Source of the DNA: CAZXWN01 sp964644695 [NCBI: uncultured bacterium]
Lineage (GTDB): Bacteria; UBP4; UBA4092
Assembly: GCA_964644695.1 (NCBI GenBank)
Contig: CAZXWN010000001.1
Coordinates: forward strand, 496,001 to 560,000
Reading direction: 5' to 3'
DNA length: 64,000 nt
Shown here: one piece after another, positions 1 to 8,397 of the stretch
Position numbering within the stretch: the stretch's first letter is position 1
How the letters are laid out: each line of letters opens with the position of its first letter
Translations under genes and position numbers: made by a program
Notes under the pieces: generated by a model
The model's input: only the letters and a program-made list of their open reading frames with translations
What the model was told of the DNA's origin: nothing
Database searches by the model: none

Positions 1-855
1 CAGCGCAGATAAATCCAGGATTCCCTTCACACCGGGAATGATTAATACTTCGACACCTCTTGACTTCATATCGGATATTCTTGTTTTTGAAGTCCTTTGG
101 CCAGTTACCCATAATGTTGGATATTGGCCTTCATTTGTATCAAATATTTGATAGGAAGGATCTAAACGGCCTCTCCCATCCAAAACTATTCGGAGGGGAT
201 TAATTTTTAGTTTCTTTGCTCTTACAGTTAAGCTTGGATTATCTTTAACTACGGTTTCAGATCCGACCAGGATAGCATCACAAGACATTCTCAACCGCTG
301 GACATCAATTCGTGCAAGAGAACCTGTTATCCACTTAGACTCACCGGTCACCGTAGCTACTTTTCCATCTAATGATTGCCCAGATTTCAGGACAATCAAA
401 GGACGCTTTTTTTGGTGGAAGAAAATAAACCCATCATTTAAGAATACGGCTTCTTTTTGACAAAGCCCTGTTAAAACATCAATGCCTGCTTTTTTTAGCA
501 TTCTGATGCCTTTTCCAGATACTTTTGGATTAGGGTCCGTAACAGCAATCCGTACTTTTTTAATACCGGCTTTTATAAGTGCTTCGGCACAGGGAGGGGT
601 TCGGCCATAATGACTACACGGTTCAAGCGTTACATAAATTGTACTATCCTGTGGAGTCTCACTACAGGATTTTAATGCCATTATTTCGGCATGATCCGTT
701 CCTGCAAATTTATGGTGCCCTTTTCCAATAATTTGTCCATTTTTTACAATTATGGCCCCAACGAGTGGATTAGGACGAGTATTTCCCAAAGCTTTGGACG
801 CCAAATCCAAGGCTTGAGTCATAAATTGTCTGTCAATGTCAGTAAAATGGTCCAT
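1..855 (-). CDS. ribD: RibD, riboflavin biosynthesis deaminase/reductase (3' end outside window)
   Basis: Bifunctional enzyme of riboflavin synthesis: an N-terminal zinc deaminase acts on the pyrimidine intermediate and a C-terminal NADPH-dependent reductase reduces the ribosyl group. The 285 codons present begin MDHFTDIDRQFMTQAL. They include the cytidine-deaminase-type zinc motif (HAEIMAL near residue 50, then TLEPCSHYGRTPPC) and the start of the reductase domain (RPLIVLKSGQSLDGKVA, then a conserved GS.TV..DNPSLTVR stretch). The reading frame is open to base 1, so the gene is cut by the window edge. The start at 855 is chosen because a GAGG lies 11 bases upstream. That site sits in a hairpin of the FMN riboswitch expression platform, so FMN should repress translation. 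Confidence 0.95.
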   Translation of the reverse strand, partial: MDHFTDIDRQFMTQALDLASKALGNTRPNPLVGAIIVKNGQIIGKGHHKFAGTDHAEIMALKSCSETPQDSTIYVTLEPCSHYGRTPPCAEALIKAGIKKVRIAVTDPNPKVSGKGIRMLKKAGIDVLTGLCQKEAVFLNDGFIFFHQKKRPLIVLKSGQSLDGKVATVTGESKWITGSLARIDVQRLRMSCDAILVGSETVVKDNPSLTVRAKKLKINPLRIVLDGRGRLDPSYQIFDTNEGQYPTLWVTGQRTSKTRISDMKSRGVEVLIIPGVKGILDLSAL

Positions 856-866
856 AAACAATACAA

Positions 867-937
867 CCTCTTCAGGAATATCCGGAAGAGGTCAATATAA
901 CGATACCGAGAATAATAGGAAATCCACTATACTCGGT
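867..937 (-). promoter_or_regulatory. FMN riboswitch expression platform with RBS-sequestering hairpin
   Basis: Read on the minus strand, CCTCTTC (885-891) and GAAGAGG (867-873) form a perfect 7-bp stem with an 11-base loop; the second arm contains the ribD ribosome-binding site. A separate 6-bp hairpin joins 932-937 to 905-910. The 5' arm of the sequestering stem (884-891) can instead pair with the 3' strand of aptamer helix P1 (940-948, GGAAGAAGG) with one bulged base. These are mutually exclusive pairings, the usual layout of a translational OFF switch. The pairing is seen; the switching is inferred. Confidence 0.8.
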
Positions 938-938
938 T

Positions 939-1049
939 ACCTTCTTCCATCCAGTCTTTACTGTCGGCTCCGGAATCTAACCGGATCAATCCCTAATTGG
1001 GACTCGTGGGCTTTACCACCGGACGGGAATTTCACCCTGCCCTGAAGGT
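939..1049 (-). promoter_or_regulatory. FMN riboswitch aptamer (RFN element)
   Basis: The minus strand carries the hallmark conserved blocks of the FMN aptamer in order: GGGCAGGGTGAAATTCCCG, then CCGGTGGTAAAGCCC, then ATCCGGTTAGATTCCGGAGC, then CGACAGTAAAGACTGGATGG. Helix P1 is closed by ACCTTC (1044-1049) with GAAGGT (939-944). It lies directly upstream of ribD on the same strand, the expected target in the riboflavin pathway. Confidence 0.97.
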
Positions 1050-1071
1050 TTCCATGATTTAAATTTTCTAA

Positions 1072-1100
1072 TATCTATTATGACACAGTTTTTATGTCAA
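1072..1100 (-). promoter_or_regulatory. Probable promoter of the FMN riboswitch-ribD transcript
   Basis: On the minus strand a perfect TTGACA (1095-1100) is followed after 17 bases by TAGATA (1072-1077), a weak -10 match. It sits just upstream of the FMN aptamer. The -35 match is good; the exact -10 is uncertain. Confidence 0.45.
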
Positions 1101-1148
1101 ATGTCCAGTATTTTCAACCTTTTATCGTTCAGATACAGATTAAGGCAT

Positions 1149-1178
1149 CCATCGAACAAGATCGATCTTGTTCGATGG
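1149..1178. repeat. Dispersed palindrome, copy 1 (perfect 30 bp)
   Basis: CCATCGAACAAGATC is followed immediately by its exact reverse complement, with no spacer. It lies between the stop of the zinc-ribbon gene and the ribD promoter. Near-identical copies occur at 21422-21449, 41549-41576 and 55881-55914. The right flank is also similar to that of copy 4 (both continue with ...TG.ACACTT.TT), suggesting a unit longer than the palindrome. Confidence 0.9.
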
Positions 1179-1212
1179 TGTTATGAACACTTTTTTGTAT
1201 TCACAGGACACA

Positions 1213-1410
1213 TTACGGCATGTAAAATTCAATTTTTCTGCATTTCTCGCAATAATACATTTTTACCGCGCTTTTGTCTGACAAGGTCAAACTGGCATTT
1301 AACCCTTTAACCATCAGCTTGTCAAGATTTACTTCAGCTACATAACGCATTGTTTTACCACACATTATGCAATCCGGTTCAGTAACAATAATTTCTTTTG
1401 TAGGATCCAT
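1213..1410 (-). CDS. Small zinc-ribbon protein, function unknown
   Basis: A 65-residue protein beginning MDPTKEIIVTEPDCIMCGK. Two CxxC pairs (CIMC near residue 17 and CEKC near residue 55) would bind one zinc ion as a ribbon. No signal peptide or membrane segment is visible, so it is probably cytoplasmic. The start at 1410 is preferred over upstream in-frame codons because a strong GGAGG lies six bases before it. It starts 25 bp after the stop of the macro-domain gene on the same strand, so the two are probably co-transcribed. I do not recognise a named family. Confidence 0.75.
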   Translation of the reverse strand: MDPTKEIIVTEPDCIMCGKTMRYVAEVNLDKLMVKGLNASLTLSDKSAVKMYYCEKCRKIEFYMP

Positions 1411-1435
1411 TTGTACCTCCAAAAAATTCGTTAAG

Positions 1436-1987
1436 TTAATTTTCAGATAATTTGGCAAATTCCTCAAGAAAAATATCCACAGTGGGTGAATCATAAAGAC
1501 AGATTCTAATTTCCATGACTGAACTTGTAAGATTCCTGTTCAGATAATCAATAAGGGTTTTATAAAAGATTTGTGCACATCTGTCTTTTGGAAAACCATA
1601 AATACCTGAACTGATGGCGGGAAACGAAATTGACTTTAGCTTTAATTCATTAGCCATCGCCAGTGAAGAAAGAATGGCGTTCCGCAACTTATTATCCTCA
1701 TCCCCTTCACCCCAGACAGGGCCTACCGCATGAATCACATATCGGCTTGGGAGTTTACCCGCCGTAGTAACACCACAACATCCTACGGCTACCGGAGCAA
1801 CCTTGTAGCTCTCCTCCTGGATAATAGCTCCACCTTTTTTTACGATGGCAGCAGCCACTCCACCACCATGCGAAAGATAAGAATTGGCTGCATTCACAAT
1901 AGCATCCACATTTTCTTCTGTAATATCACCCTGCACAAGAGAAATATTCCGATTTTGAAATGTTCGATACCAGAGAATTGTCGACAT
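1436..1987 (-). CDS. Macro-domain protein, probable ADP-ribose/O-acetyl-ADP-ribose hydrolase
   Basis: A 183-residue single macro domain of the MacroD/YmdB type. Seen features are GDITEENVDAIVNAANSYL near the N-terminus, the GGGVAAAI loop, the HAVGPVW strand, and SFPAISSGIYGFP, the substrate-binding loop. Family members remove ADP-ribose from proteins or hydrolyse O-acetyl-ADP-ribose. The start at 1987 follows a GGGAGG with six-base spacing. It heads a two-gene unit with the zinc-ribbon gene. A DarT-like ADP-ribosyltransferase lies about 3.5 kb away on the same strand, but this macro domain does not look like DarG, the usual DarT antidote. Confidence 0.9.
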   Translation of the reverse strand: MSTILWYRTFQNRNISLVQGDITEENVDAIVNAANSYLSHGGGVAAAIVKKGGAIIQEESYKVAPVAVGCCGVTTAGKLPSRYVIHAVGPVWGEGDEDNKLRNAILSSLAMANELKLKSISFPAISSGIYGFPKDRCAQIFYKTLIDYLNRNLTSSVMEIRICLYDSPTVDIFLEEFAKLSEN

Positions 1988-2046
1988 TACAGCCTCCCTA
2001 AAATATGATATAACCAAAAGGAATATTATTGAGGAGCTTAACCAGT

Positions 2047-3639
2047 ATGATAACGATTCAGAATTTTATCCGTCAACATATAAAAACTGTAGCACCACTC
2101 CACCGAAAAACTGCTTTGCTTTTTTGGAAAGCAGCAACAACCGGTAAATCACAATATTATCAGCAATACGCTCAAATTGAAAAAACACTGGCCAATATCT
2201 ATTCGGACAAAAAATCTTTTAAATCAGTAAAAGATTTTTATCAAAACAAACAATCCTTAAATAACCCTGTTCACGAAAGAGAAATAGAGAGTATTTATTT
2301 AACATACTTACCTAAACAAGCTCCAAAACCAATCATTCGGAAGCTGATAGATAAAGGCACACAGTTGGAACAAAAGTTTAATGTGTTCCGTGCGCAATAT
2401 AACAATAAGACTGTTACCGAGAATGATTTAAGAGAAATCCTGCAAAATTCAACAACAACGAATGAAGTAAAAGAAGCCTGGTTATCCGGAAAACAAGTCG
2501 GAAAGAAAGTATACAAAGACATATTAAATCTGGTCAAACTACGGAATCAGATGGCAAACAAGTTAGGCTATTCTGATTATTACCAGTTTTCATTATCACT
2601 CCAGGAAATGGATGAAAAATGGCTATTCACCCTGCTCGATCAATTAGAAAAGAAAACAAATCCACTATTCAAGAAAACCAAGAAAGAATTAGATAATAAA
2701 CTCGCAGAGGAATTTGGGATAAAGACAACAGAATTGATGCCGTGGCATTATCGAGACCCTTTTTTCCAAGTGTATCCAAAACCCAGAGGTTCTGTCATTG
2801 ATCAAAGTCTTAAAACGAAATCACTGGAGGAAATTACAACTGAATTCTACAAGGGTATTGGGCTGGATATTCAACCCATCTTAAAGAAAAGTGACCTTTA
2901 TGAACGAAAGGGAAAAGATCAACATGCATTTTGTATTGGGATTGACTGCCCCAGTGATGTCAGGATTCTATGCAATATCAAACCAAATACTCAATGGCTT
3001 GAAACCATGTTACATGAATTTGGACATGGAGTTTATGATAAATATTTAAATCCTAAACTTCCTTTCTATCTGCGTGGCGCATCTCATATTATGACGACAG
3101 AAGCTATTGCATTAATGATGGAAAGAATGGTGGGGGAAAAAGCGTTTCTCGTCAAATATTTAGGAATCTCACCTGCAAAGGCTGTTCAAATCAGCCAACT
3201 GCAAAAAGAAACAACTCGGAACCGACTTATCGTATTTACTCGCTGGTGTTTGGTAATGTCCCATTTTGAAAGGAACCTGTACCAAAATCCTGACCAGGAT
3301 TTGAATGGACTGTGGTGGAAACTGGTATCCCAGTATCAGTTATTGAAAACTCCCCCCAACCGTAACGAACCCGACTGGGCGGCAAAAATACACATTGCCA
3401 CAGTTCCTGTTTATTATCACAATTATCTTCTGGGAGAGTTATTTGCCACGCAATTACTGCATGCCATGAAACAAGACTCTGGTATTCAAGATAAGTTGCT
3501 TAACAATACCAAAACCGGGGATTTTCTCGTAAATAAAGTATTCTATCCTGGGGCTTCATTGCGATGGGATCAGTTAATTGAAAAGGCAACGAGTGAACCT
3601 TTAAATCCAGACTATTTTATAAATAATCTAAAGAACTAA
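2047..3639 (+). CDS. M2-like zinc metallopeptidase (ACE/peptidyl-dipeptidase type)
   Basis: A 530-residue, mostly helical gluzincin peptidase. The zinc motif HEFGH is at residues 323-327 and the third ligand is probably the Glu of TTEAIA (about residue 352). The C-terminal WWKL..QY.LLKTPP and AKIHIATVPVYYHNY segments resemble the substrate pocket of M2 (angiotensin-converting-enzyme-like) enzymes more than M3 oligopeptidases. No signal peptide is seen, so a cytoplasmic peptide-degrading role is likely. The start at 2047 is chosen because GAGGAG lies 11 bases upstream; an earlier TTG overlaps that site. It ends in a strong bidirectional terminator shared with ilvD. Confidence 0.85.
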   Translation: MITIQNFIRQHIKTVAPLHRKTALLFWKAATTGKSQYYQQYAQIEKTLANIYSDKKSFKSVKDFYQNKQSLNNPVHEREIESIYLTYLPKQAPKPIIRKLIDKGTQLEQKFNVFRAQYNNKTVTENDLREILQNSTTTNEVKEAWLSGKQVGKKVYKDILNLVKLRNQMANKLGYSDYYQFSLSLQEMDEKWLFTLLDQLEKKTNPLFKKTKKELDNKLAEEFGIKTTELMPWHYRDPFFQVYPKPRGSVIDQSLKTKSLEEITTEFYKGIGLDIQPILKKSDLYERKGKDQHAFCIGIDCPSDVRILCNIKPNTQWLETMLHEFGHGVYDKYLNPKLPFYLRGASHIMTTEAIALMMERMVGEKAFLVKYLGISPAKAVQISQLQKETTRNRLIVFTRWCLVMSHFERNLYQNPDQDLNGLWWKLVSQYQLLKTPPNRNEPDWAAKIHIATVPVYYHNYLLGELFATQLLHAMKQDSGIQDKLLNNTKTGDFLVNKVFYPGASLRWDQLIEKATSEPLNPDYFINNLKN

Positions 3640-3652
3640 CATTTATTCATAT

Positions 3653-3689
3653 AAAAAAAGGCTTGAGATTTAATCTCAAGCCTTTTTTT
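3653..3689. terminator. Bidirectional intrinsic terminator
   Basis: A 10-bp perfect stem (GGCTTGAGAT / ATCTCAAGCC) with a three-base loop is flanked by seven A on the left and seven T on the right. It therefore terminates in both directions, between the convergent metallopeptidase and ilvD genes. Confidence 0.95.
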
Positions 3690-3702
3690 AATCTAAATTT
3701 TA

Positions 3703-5487
3703 TTACTGAAGAATGGCACCCTTTGATGCATTCTGTACCATTCGCTGGTATCGCTTTAACCAACCCGTCAAATTCTTTGATTCAGGTTTTTTCCAATTTT
3801 TCCGTCTTTCACTTAACTCTTCTTCAGAAAGAGCTACCTCAAGAGAACAATTAGGGATATTGATTTTAATCATATCGCCATTTTTCAATAACCCTATGGG
3901 TCCACCCTCAGCAGCCTCGGGAGAAATATGTCCTATACAGGCACCGCGAGTTCCACCACTAAAACGACCATCCGTGATGAGCGCCACTTTACTCCCTAAA
4001 CCACGCCCCATAATATACGAAGTGGGTGCTAACATTTCCTGCATTCCCGGTCCACCCATTGGGCCTTCATATCGAATAACAACCACATCACCCGCTTTTA
4101 CTTTTCCTTCAAGAATACCCGCACAAGCATCTTCCTGAGATTCAAATATTACAGCTGGACCCTCATGAATCAGCATCTCCGGTGCTACACCTGCCGTTTT
4201 AACCACAGCACCTTCTGGAGCAAGATTCCCTGTAAGCACAGTCAGTCCGCCAGATGCTGAATAAGCATTACTCATAGGCCGAATGCATTCATAAGGATCA
4301 TATTCCATCGACAAACCTTGATTTCGTTCAATATTCAAGCCCTGACTGTTTAAAACACCACCCGGATTATTATTAACTAAGGACTTTACCTCATCGCAGG
4401 CAGTTGTCCCGCGAACATCGTAATCCTTTATATTTTCACCCAGAGTCTTTCCAGTCACTGTAATGCAATCTTGATTTAATAAATTGTATCCGCCTCTTAT
4501 AAGCTCCCCTAATATTGTATGAATGCCTCCGGAACGGTGGACATCTTCCATATGGAATTTGGATGATGGGGATACTTTACAAATATTCGGGGTCTTTTTG
4601 GATAACTGATTAATTCGTTCAATGTTATATTCAACACCGGCCTCAGCGGCGACAGCTAATACATGCAACAAAGTGTTTGTTGATCCGCCCATGGCCATAT
4701 CAAGCATCATGGCATTATCAAAAGCCTCAACAGTACAAATATCCCTTGGTTTAATATCTTTCTTAACAATTTCCAATATTTGGTAGGCAGCTTTCTTAAA
4801 TAAAATTTTCCGGTCAGCGGCTGTCGCAATCAACGTTCCGTTCAATGGTAATGCCATTCCCAATGCTTCACAAAGACAGTTCATTGAGTTAGCAGTAAAC
4901 ATTCCCGAACATGAACCACAGGTGGGACATGCATAATCTTCCAGATTTTTTAACTCTTTTTCATTGATAGTTCCTGCTTTTAAAGCACCAACACCTTCAA
5001 AAACAGAAATCAAGTCCACAACACGTCCATCAGGAGTTCGCCCGGCTTCCATGGGGCCGCCTGAAACAAAAATAGTGGGAACATTAACTCGCATAGCTGC
5101 CATTAACATACCCGGAACAATTTTGTCGCAGTTAGGAATACATATCATGCCATCAAAACAGTGGGCTTTCAGCATCGTTTCAACTGAATCCGCAATTAAT
5201 TCACGGGAAGGCAAAGAATACTTCATACCTTCATGCCCCATGGCTATGCCATCATCAACACCAATGGTATTAAAAACAAAAGGAACTCCACCGGCATCTC
5301 TTACACATTGTTTAACATACTCTCCAACAGCATTTAAATGGGTATGCCCAGGAATAATATCAATATATGAATTACAAATTGCTATAAACGGTTTATCAAT
5401 GTCTTCATCTCTGAAGTTCCCTGTAGCTTTAAGAAGTGAACGATGGGGTGCCCTCTCAAAACCTTTTTTTACCATGTCAGAACGCAT
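3703..5487 (-). CDS. ilvD: Dihydroxy-acid dehydratase
   Basis: Iron-sulfur enzyme that dehydrates dihydroxy acids to 2-keto acids in valine, leucine and isoleucine synthesis, and in the pantothenate branch that panB/panC in this window continue. At 594 residues it has normal family length. Cluster-binding cysteines are seen in NCDKIVPGM and [18 protein letters not shown], and the catalytic C-terminal region has [10 protein letters not shown]. The start at 5487 follows a GGAGG; an in-frame start four codons upstream overlaps that site. No other ilv or leu gene is adjacent, so it is transcribed alone from a promoter overlapping the 3' end of the upstream gene. Confidence 0.97.
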   Translation of the reverse strand: MRSDMVKKGFERAPHRSLLKATGNFRDEDIDKPFIAICNSYIDIIPGHTHLNAVGEYVKQCVRDAGGVPFVFNTIGVDDGIAMGHEGMKYSLPSRELIADSVETMLKAHCFDGMICIPNCDKIVPGMLMAAMRVNVPTIFVSGGPMEAGRTPDGRVVDLISVFEGVGALKAGTINEKELKNLEDYACPTCGSCSGMFTANSMNCLCEALGMALPLNGTLIATAADRKILFKKAAYQILEIVKKDIKPRDICTVEAFDNAMMLDMAMGGSTNTLLHVLAVAAEAGVEYNIERINQLSKKTPNICKVSPSSKFHMEDVHRSGGIHTILGELIRGGYNLLNQDCITVTGKTLGENIKDYDVRGTTACDEVKSLVNNNPGGVLNSQGLNIERNQGLSMEYDPYECIRPMSNAYSASGGLTVLTGNLAPEGAVVKTAGVAPEMLIHEGPAVIFESQEDACAGILEGKVKAGDVVVIRYEGPMGGPGMQEMLAPTSYIMGRGLGSKVALITDGRFSGGTRGACIGHISPEAAEGGPIGLLKNGDMIKINIPNCSLEVALSEEELSERRKNWKKPESKNLTGWLKRYQRMVQNASKGAILQ

Positions 5488-5513
5488 AATAACCTCCATT
5501 AAATTATTTATTC

Positions 5514-5542
5514 ATTCTACCCCTGCTATATATTTATTTCAA
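5514..5542 (-). promoter_or_regulatory. Promoter of ilvD
   Basis: On the minus strand TTGAAA (5537-5542) and TAGAAT (5514-5519) are separated by 17 bases, five of six matches at each hexamer. The -35 overlaps the stop codon region of the DarT-like gene. No leader attenuator or T-box is visible in the short untranslated region. Confidence 0.7.
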
Positions 5543-6126
5543 AATAACGCATCGTTTTTCCTAATCGGAGGAATAAAACCTACCAGGCTCAACATCTGAT
5601 TTTTAAAACTAATATCCCTGGATTCCTTAAATGAAAGGTAATGTATGTGCTTTGTGTCAATTCTATTGGGAACCAAAATCTCTGCCATCTTATTCTTCGT
5701 AACAGATGATTGAGCGTGAATAAAAAGCGATTCAAATCCTTCAATGTCCTGAGTGTTTCTTAAAGCACTGGAATCAACAAAATCATTAGCACTATTATAA
5801 GAACTGAATAGAACATCCTTATTAGATAAAACATTAATAGATATCCATAGACACATTTTCATGTCATTGTGCTGCCGTAACATGCCAAGAGGAGGAAATA
5901 GGCACAAACAAATATAATTTTCTAATTCACGCGTTTTATGTCCCCACCCATGAACTTTATAGGGGTGAATATTTTTATCACGCATTTCTCTTCGACTCAG
6001 CAAGCCATGCTTCAGGATTAATTCCATATTTGCTGGATGGGTATAGTGATATAAATAGGAAACGCGATGATTACGACACGACTCTGTAAAATCTAAAGAA
6101 AAAGAGTTTATTTTTTTGTGGCCCAT
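5539..6126 (-). CDS. DarT-like (DUF4433) ADP-ribosyltransferase domain protein
   Basis: A 195-residue protein with the DarT layout: an N-terminal YLYHYTHPANMELILKHGLL NAD-pocket segment, a central LCLFPPLGMLRQ block corresponding to the F.PR.PMLY region of DarT, and KMAEILVPNRI, whose Glu matches the catalytic glutamate motif (AE.LV) of the family. Known DarT enzymes ADP-ribosylate thymidine in single-stranded DNA and are paired with the macro-domain antitoxin DarG. No DarG gene is adjacent. The start is uncertain: ATG at 6126 has no clear ribosome-binding site, and an in-frame start at 6174 would overlap the divergent gene. Activity is inferred only; the NAD-site residues deviate from consensus in the middle block. 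Confidence 0.7.
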   Translation of the reverse strand: MGHKKINSFSLDFTESCRNHRVSYLYHYTHPANMELILKHGLLSRREMRDKNIHPYKVHGWGHKTRELENYICLCLFPPLGMLRQHNDMKMCLWISINVLSNKDVLFSSYNSANDFVDSSALRNTQDIEGFESLFIHAQSSVTKNKMAEILVPNRIDTKHIHYLSFKESRDISFKNQMLSLVGFIPPIRKNDALF

Positions 6127-6144
6127 GATGGATAATGATAAATC

Positions 6145-8397
6145 ATGATTAATAAGAAGAAAATATCTTTTCAATTTCTTGAAATACTATTTTTGGGCTT
6201 AATCTTAATGTTTGGCTTTTATATTAGGATTCTCCCCCAAAATGTAGTTATAACTCCCAGTGAAATTAATCTGTTTGCACAAGACCCATATTATCACCTG
6301 AGAAGGGTAATCGTTGGGTTGCATAATAACAATACAATTCCAACTTACGACAGCTATTCTGGATACCCCGAAGGGTTATATTGTTTCTGGTCAAATATTT
6401 ACGAATACTCCATATTATGGACATCAAATCTCATTGGAAAAGGCAACCCCTCAGTTAGACAAGTCGAACTGGTAACGGCATATTCTCCTGTAATTTGGGG
6501 ACTTCTTTCATTAATACCCATATATCTGGTTATTCGAAAAATATTCGACAGTAAAATCGCATTAGGTTCACTTTTCCTAATATGCTTATTACCCGCTCAT
6601 GTTTATCAGACTCTTCTCGGAAGAGCAGATCATTATGGGGCGGATGCTTTCTTCCCATTTTTAGCAACATTTTTAATGCTAAAAGGTCTGGATAATACCA
6701 ATAAGATATATTTTCCAATTTTATCTGGATTATGTTTGACAGGCGCATGGCTAACTTGGCCGGGCTCCACTATCTTTATATTGATAAACTACATTTTTCT
6801 GATAGGAATCGTTTGTTATAAATATTTCGCAGAAACTCACGACAATTTCCACTTTAACAATCTGTTTATCACTCTTATTTCAAATCTGATCTCGATATTT
6901 CCGTTTGCAGCAGGCAGCTGGTGGGGACTAAAAGGGCTCGTTGTCTACGACGCCATCTCATGGTTTCATATCTACACTCTGATTTTTATTCTATGTATCG
7001 CCCTCATTTGGCGCTCCATTTACTCCATTCATTCAATAAAACAAAAAGCCATTTCAGCATTTTCTTTATCACTGGGCTTTGGTTTGCTAATACTTCTTAT
7101 TTTTCAAAATTTTTCCATGAACTTTCTAAAGGGAATCGGTTGGGTCACAAAATCTGATCCCTGGCTCAAAACAATTACCGAATTCCAACCTTTATTTATA
7201 AGTATGGGAGTATTTTCGTCATTCAGAGCACTTACTTTTTATGGCTATATTATCTTCATATTACCTATTATTCTTGGTTTAATGATGTATGTCTGGCATA
7301 AGAATAAAGAATGGAACTATGACAAAATTTGGTTTGCATTATATTCAACACTCATAGTTTTTCTTGGATACAATCAAATCAGGTTTTCACATTTCATGGT
7401 CATAATAGTGGCCATATGCAGTATATGGATTCTGACTAGCTATCAATATATTCGAAAACGAAATTATTTCATATACATTGCGTATGGATTATTGTGGATT
7501 TGTTTTGCCTATTCATTGAGACCAGCAATTGGAGAATTAAAAAGTATAAAAGATAAATACGCCACGGTTCCAACACCATGGAAAAATACTCTCAAGTGGT
7601 TTAGAGAAAACACTGCACCCACAAGCAATTTATATAATACTGCCCAAAAGCCAGAATATGGCATCCTGGCCCCATGGATAGCAGGACACTGGATCAACTA
7701 CCTTGGGCAAAGACCAGCTCTGGCAAATGGATTCCATGTAAATGGTATTAATAACCGTGAAGGTATGAGGTTTTATTTGGCAGAAGATTGGAATACAGCC
7801 GTCTCAATATTGGAAACTAAAAAAATCAAATACTTTTGTCTTACTGACAACTCTTTTAATTTAGATGAGTATGATCAAATATTAGGCAATCTATCAAAGC
7901 CCCCAGCTATATTAAAAAAACACATTTCTAAACCAGGTGGCGGATATTTAGTCAGTGTTGAACCCACAGAAAGATTTTATAATCTAGTCAGTAATCAGTT
8001 ATACCTCAGAGACAATACGCCATATCTATCAACTCAAAACATACCAGCTCTTTGTTTTGAAACCAAACAATCCTGGGATGTTTTTGGAGAAACTGTTCCA
8101 TGTGTGAAAGTATATGAATTAATTCCTGGGGTTATAGTTAAAGGATTTAGTAAACCCAATTCATGGGTAAATGTAACAGCAATAATTCAAACCAATACCG
8201 GACGGGAATTTACTTTTCTTCAAGAATCTTTTTGCGATTCGAAAGGGGAATATCAATTTCTCCTACCTTATCCAAATAAGACTATGGATCTTTCAATTGG
8301 AGCCATATCACCCTATAGCATAAAATCAATAAATGACACGAAACAAATTGAAGTAACTTCAACAATGATACATAAAGGCTCAATCATAAATATCTAA
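6145..8397 (+). CDS. STT3/AglB/PglB-like oligosaccharyltransferase-family membrane protein
   Basis: A 750-residue protein with about a dozen membrane segments and a C-terminal soluble domain. Family landmarks are DPYYHLRR at residues 47-54 (first external loop, acidic metal ligand) and GRADHYGAD at 159-167 (second external loop). STT3 enzymes move a lipid-linked glycan to asparagine of proteins. The usual WWDYG signature that reads the +2 Ser/Thr is replaced by PWIAG at about 510-514, so acceptor specificity may differ. The last ~100 residues look like a carboxypeptidase-regulatory-like beta domain. It starts 19 bp from a divergent gene and has a weak ribosome-binding site. Its stop codon interlocks with that of dacB. 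Confidence 0.85.
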   Translation: MINKKKISFQFLEILFLGLILMFGFYIRILPQNVVITPSEINLFAQDPYYHLRRVIVGLHNNNTIPTYDSYSGYPEGLYCFWSNIYEYSILWTSNLIGKGNPSVRQVELVTAYSPVIWGLLSLIPIYLVIRKIFDSKIALGSLFLICLLPAHVYQTLLGRADHYGADAFFPFLATFLMLKGLDNTNKIYFPILSGLCLTGAWLTWPGSTIFILINYIFLIGIVCYKYFAETHDNFHFNNLFITLISNLISIFPFAAGSWWGLKGLVVYDAISWFHIYTLIFILCIALIWRSIYSIHSIKQKAISAFSLSLGFGLLILLIFQNFSMNFLKGIGWVTKSDPWLKTITEFQPLFISMGVFSSFRALTFYGYIIFILPIILGLMMYVWHKNKEWNYDKIWFALYSTLIVFLGYNQIRFSHFMVIIVAICSIWILTSYQYIRKRNYFIYIAYGLLWICFAYSLRPAIGELKSIKDKYATVPTPWKNTLKWFRENTAPTSNLYNTAQKPEYGILAPWIAGHWINYLGQRPALANGFHVNGINNREGMRFYLAEDWNTAVSILETKKIKYFCLTDNSFNLDEYDQILGNLSKPPAILKKHISKPGGGYLVSVEPTERFYNLVSNQLYLRDNTPYLSTQNIPALCFETKQSWDVFGETVPCVKVYELIPGVIVKGFSKPNSWVNVTAIIQTNTGREFTFLQESFCDSKGEYQFLLPYPNKTMDLSIGAISPYSIKSINDTKQIEVTSTMIHKGSIINI

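Noticed and set aside
836-1310. Short plus-strand frames across the FMN riboswitch region
   Set aside because: They cross the aptamer and its expression platform, which explain this sequence fully; no supporting start signals.
4964-5599. 211-residue open frame antisense to ilvD, and a 141-residue one at 3713-4138
   Set aside because: They mirror the conserved ilvD coding frame, have no ribosome-binding site, and no recognisable domain.
1436-6126. A split DarTG toxin-antitoxin operon made of the macro gene and the DarT-like gene
   Set aside because: The macro domain is MacroD/YmdB-type rather than DarG-type, and two unrelated genes lie between.
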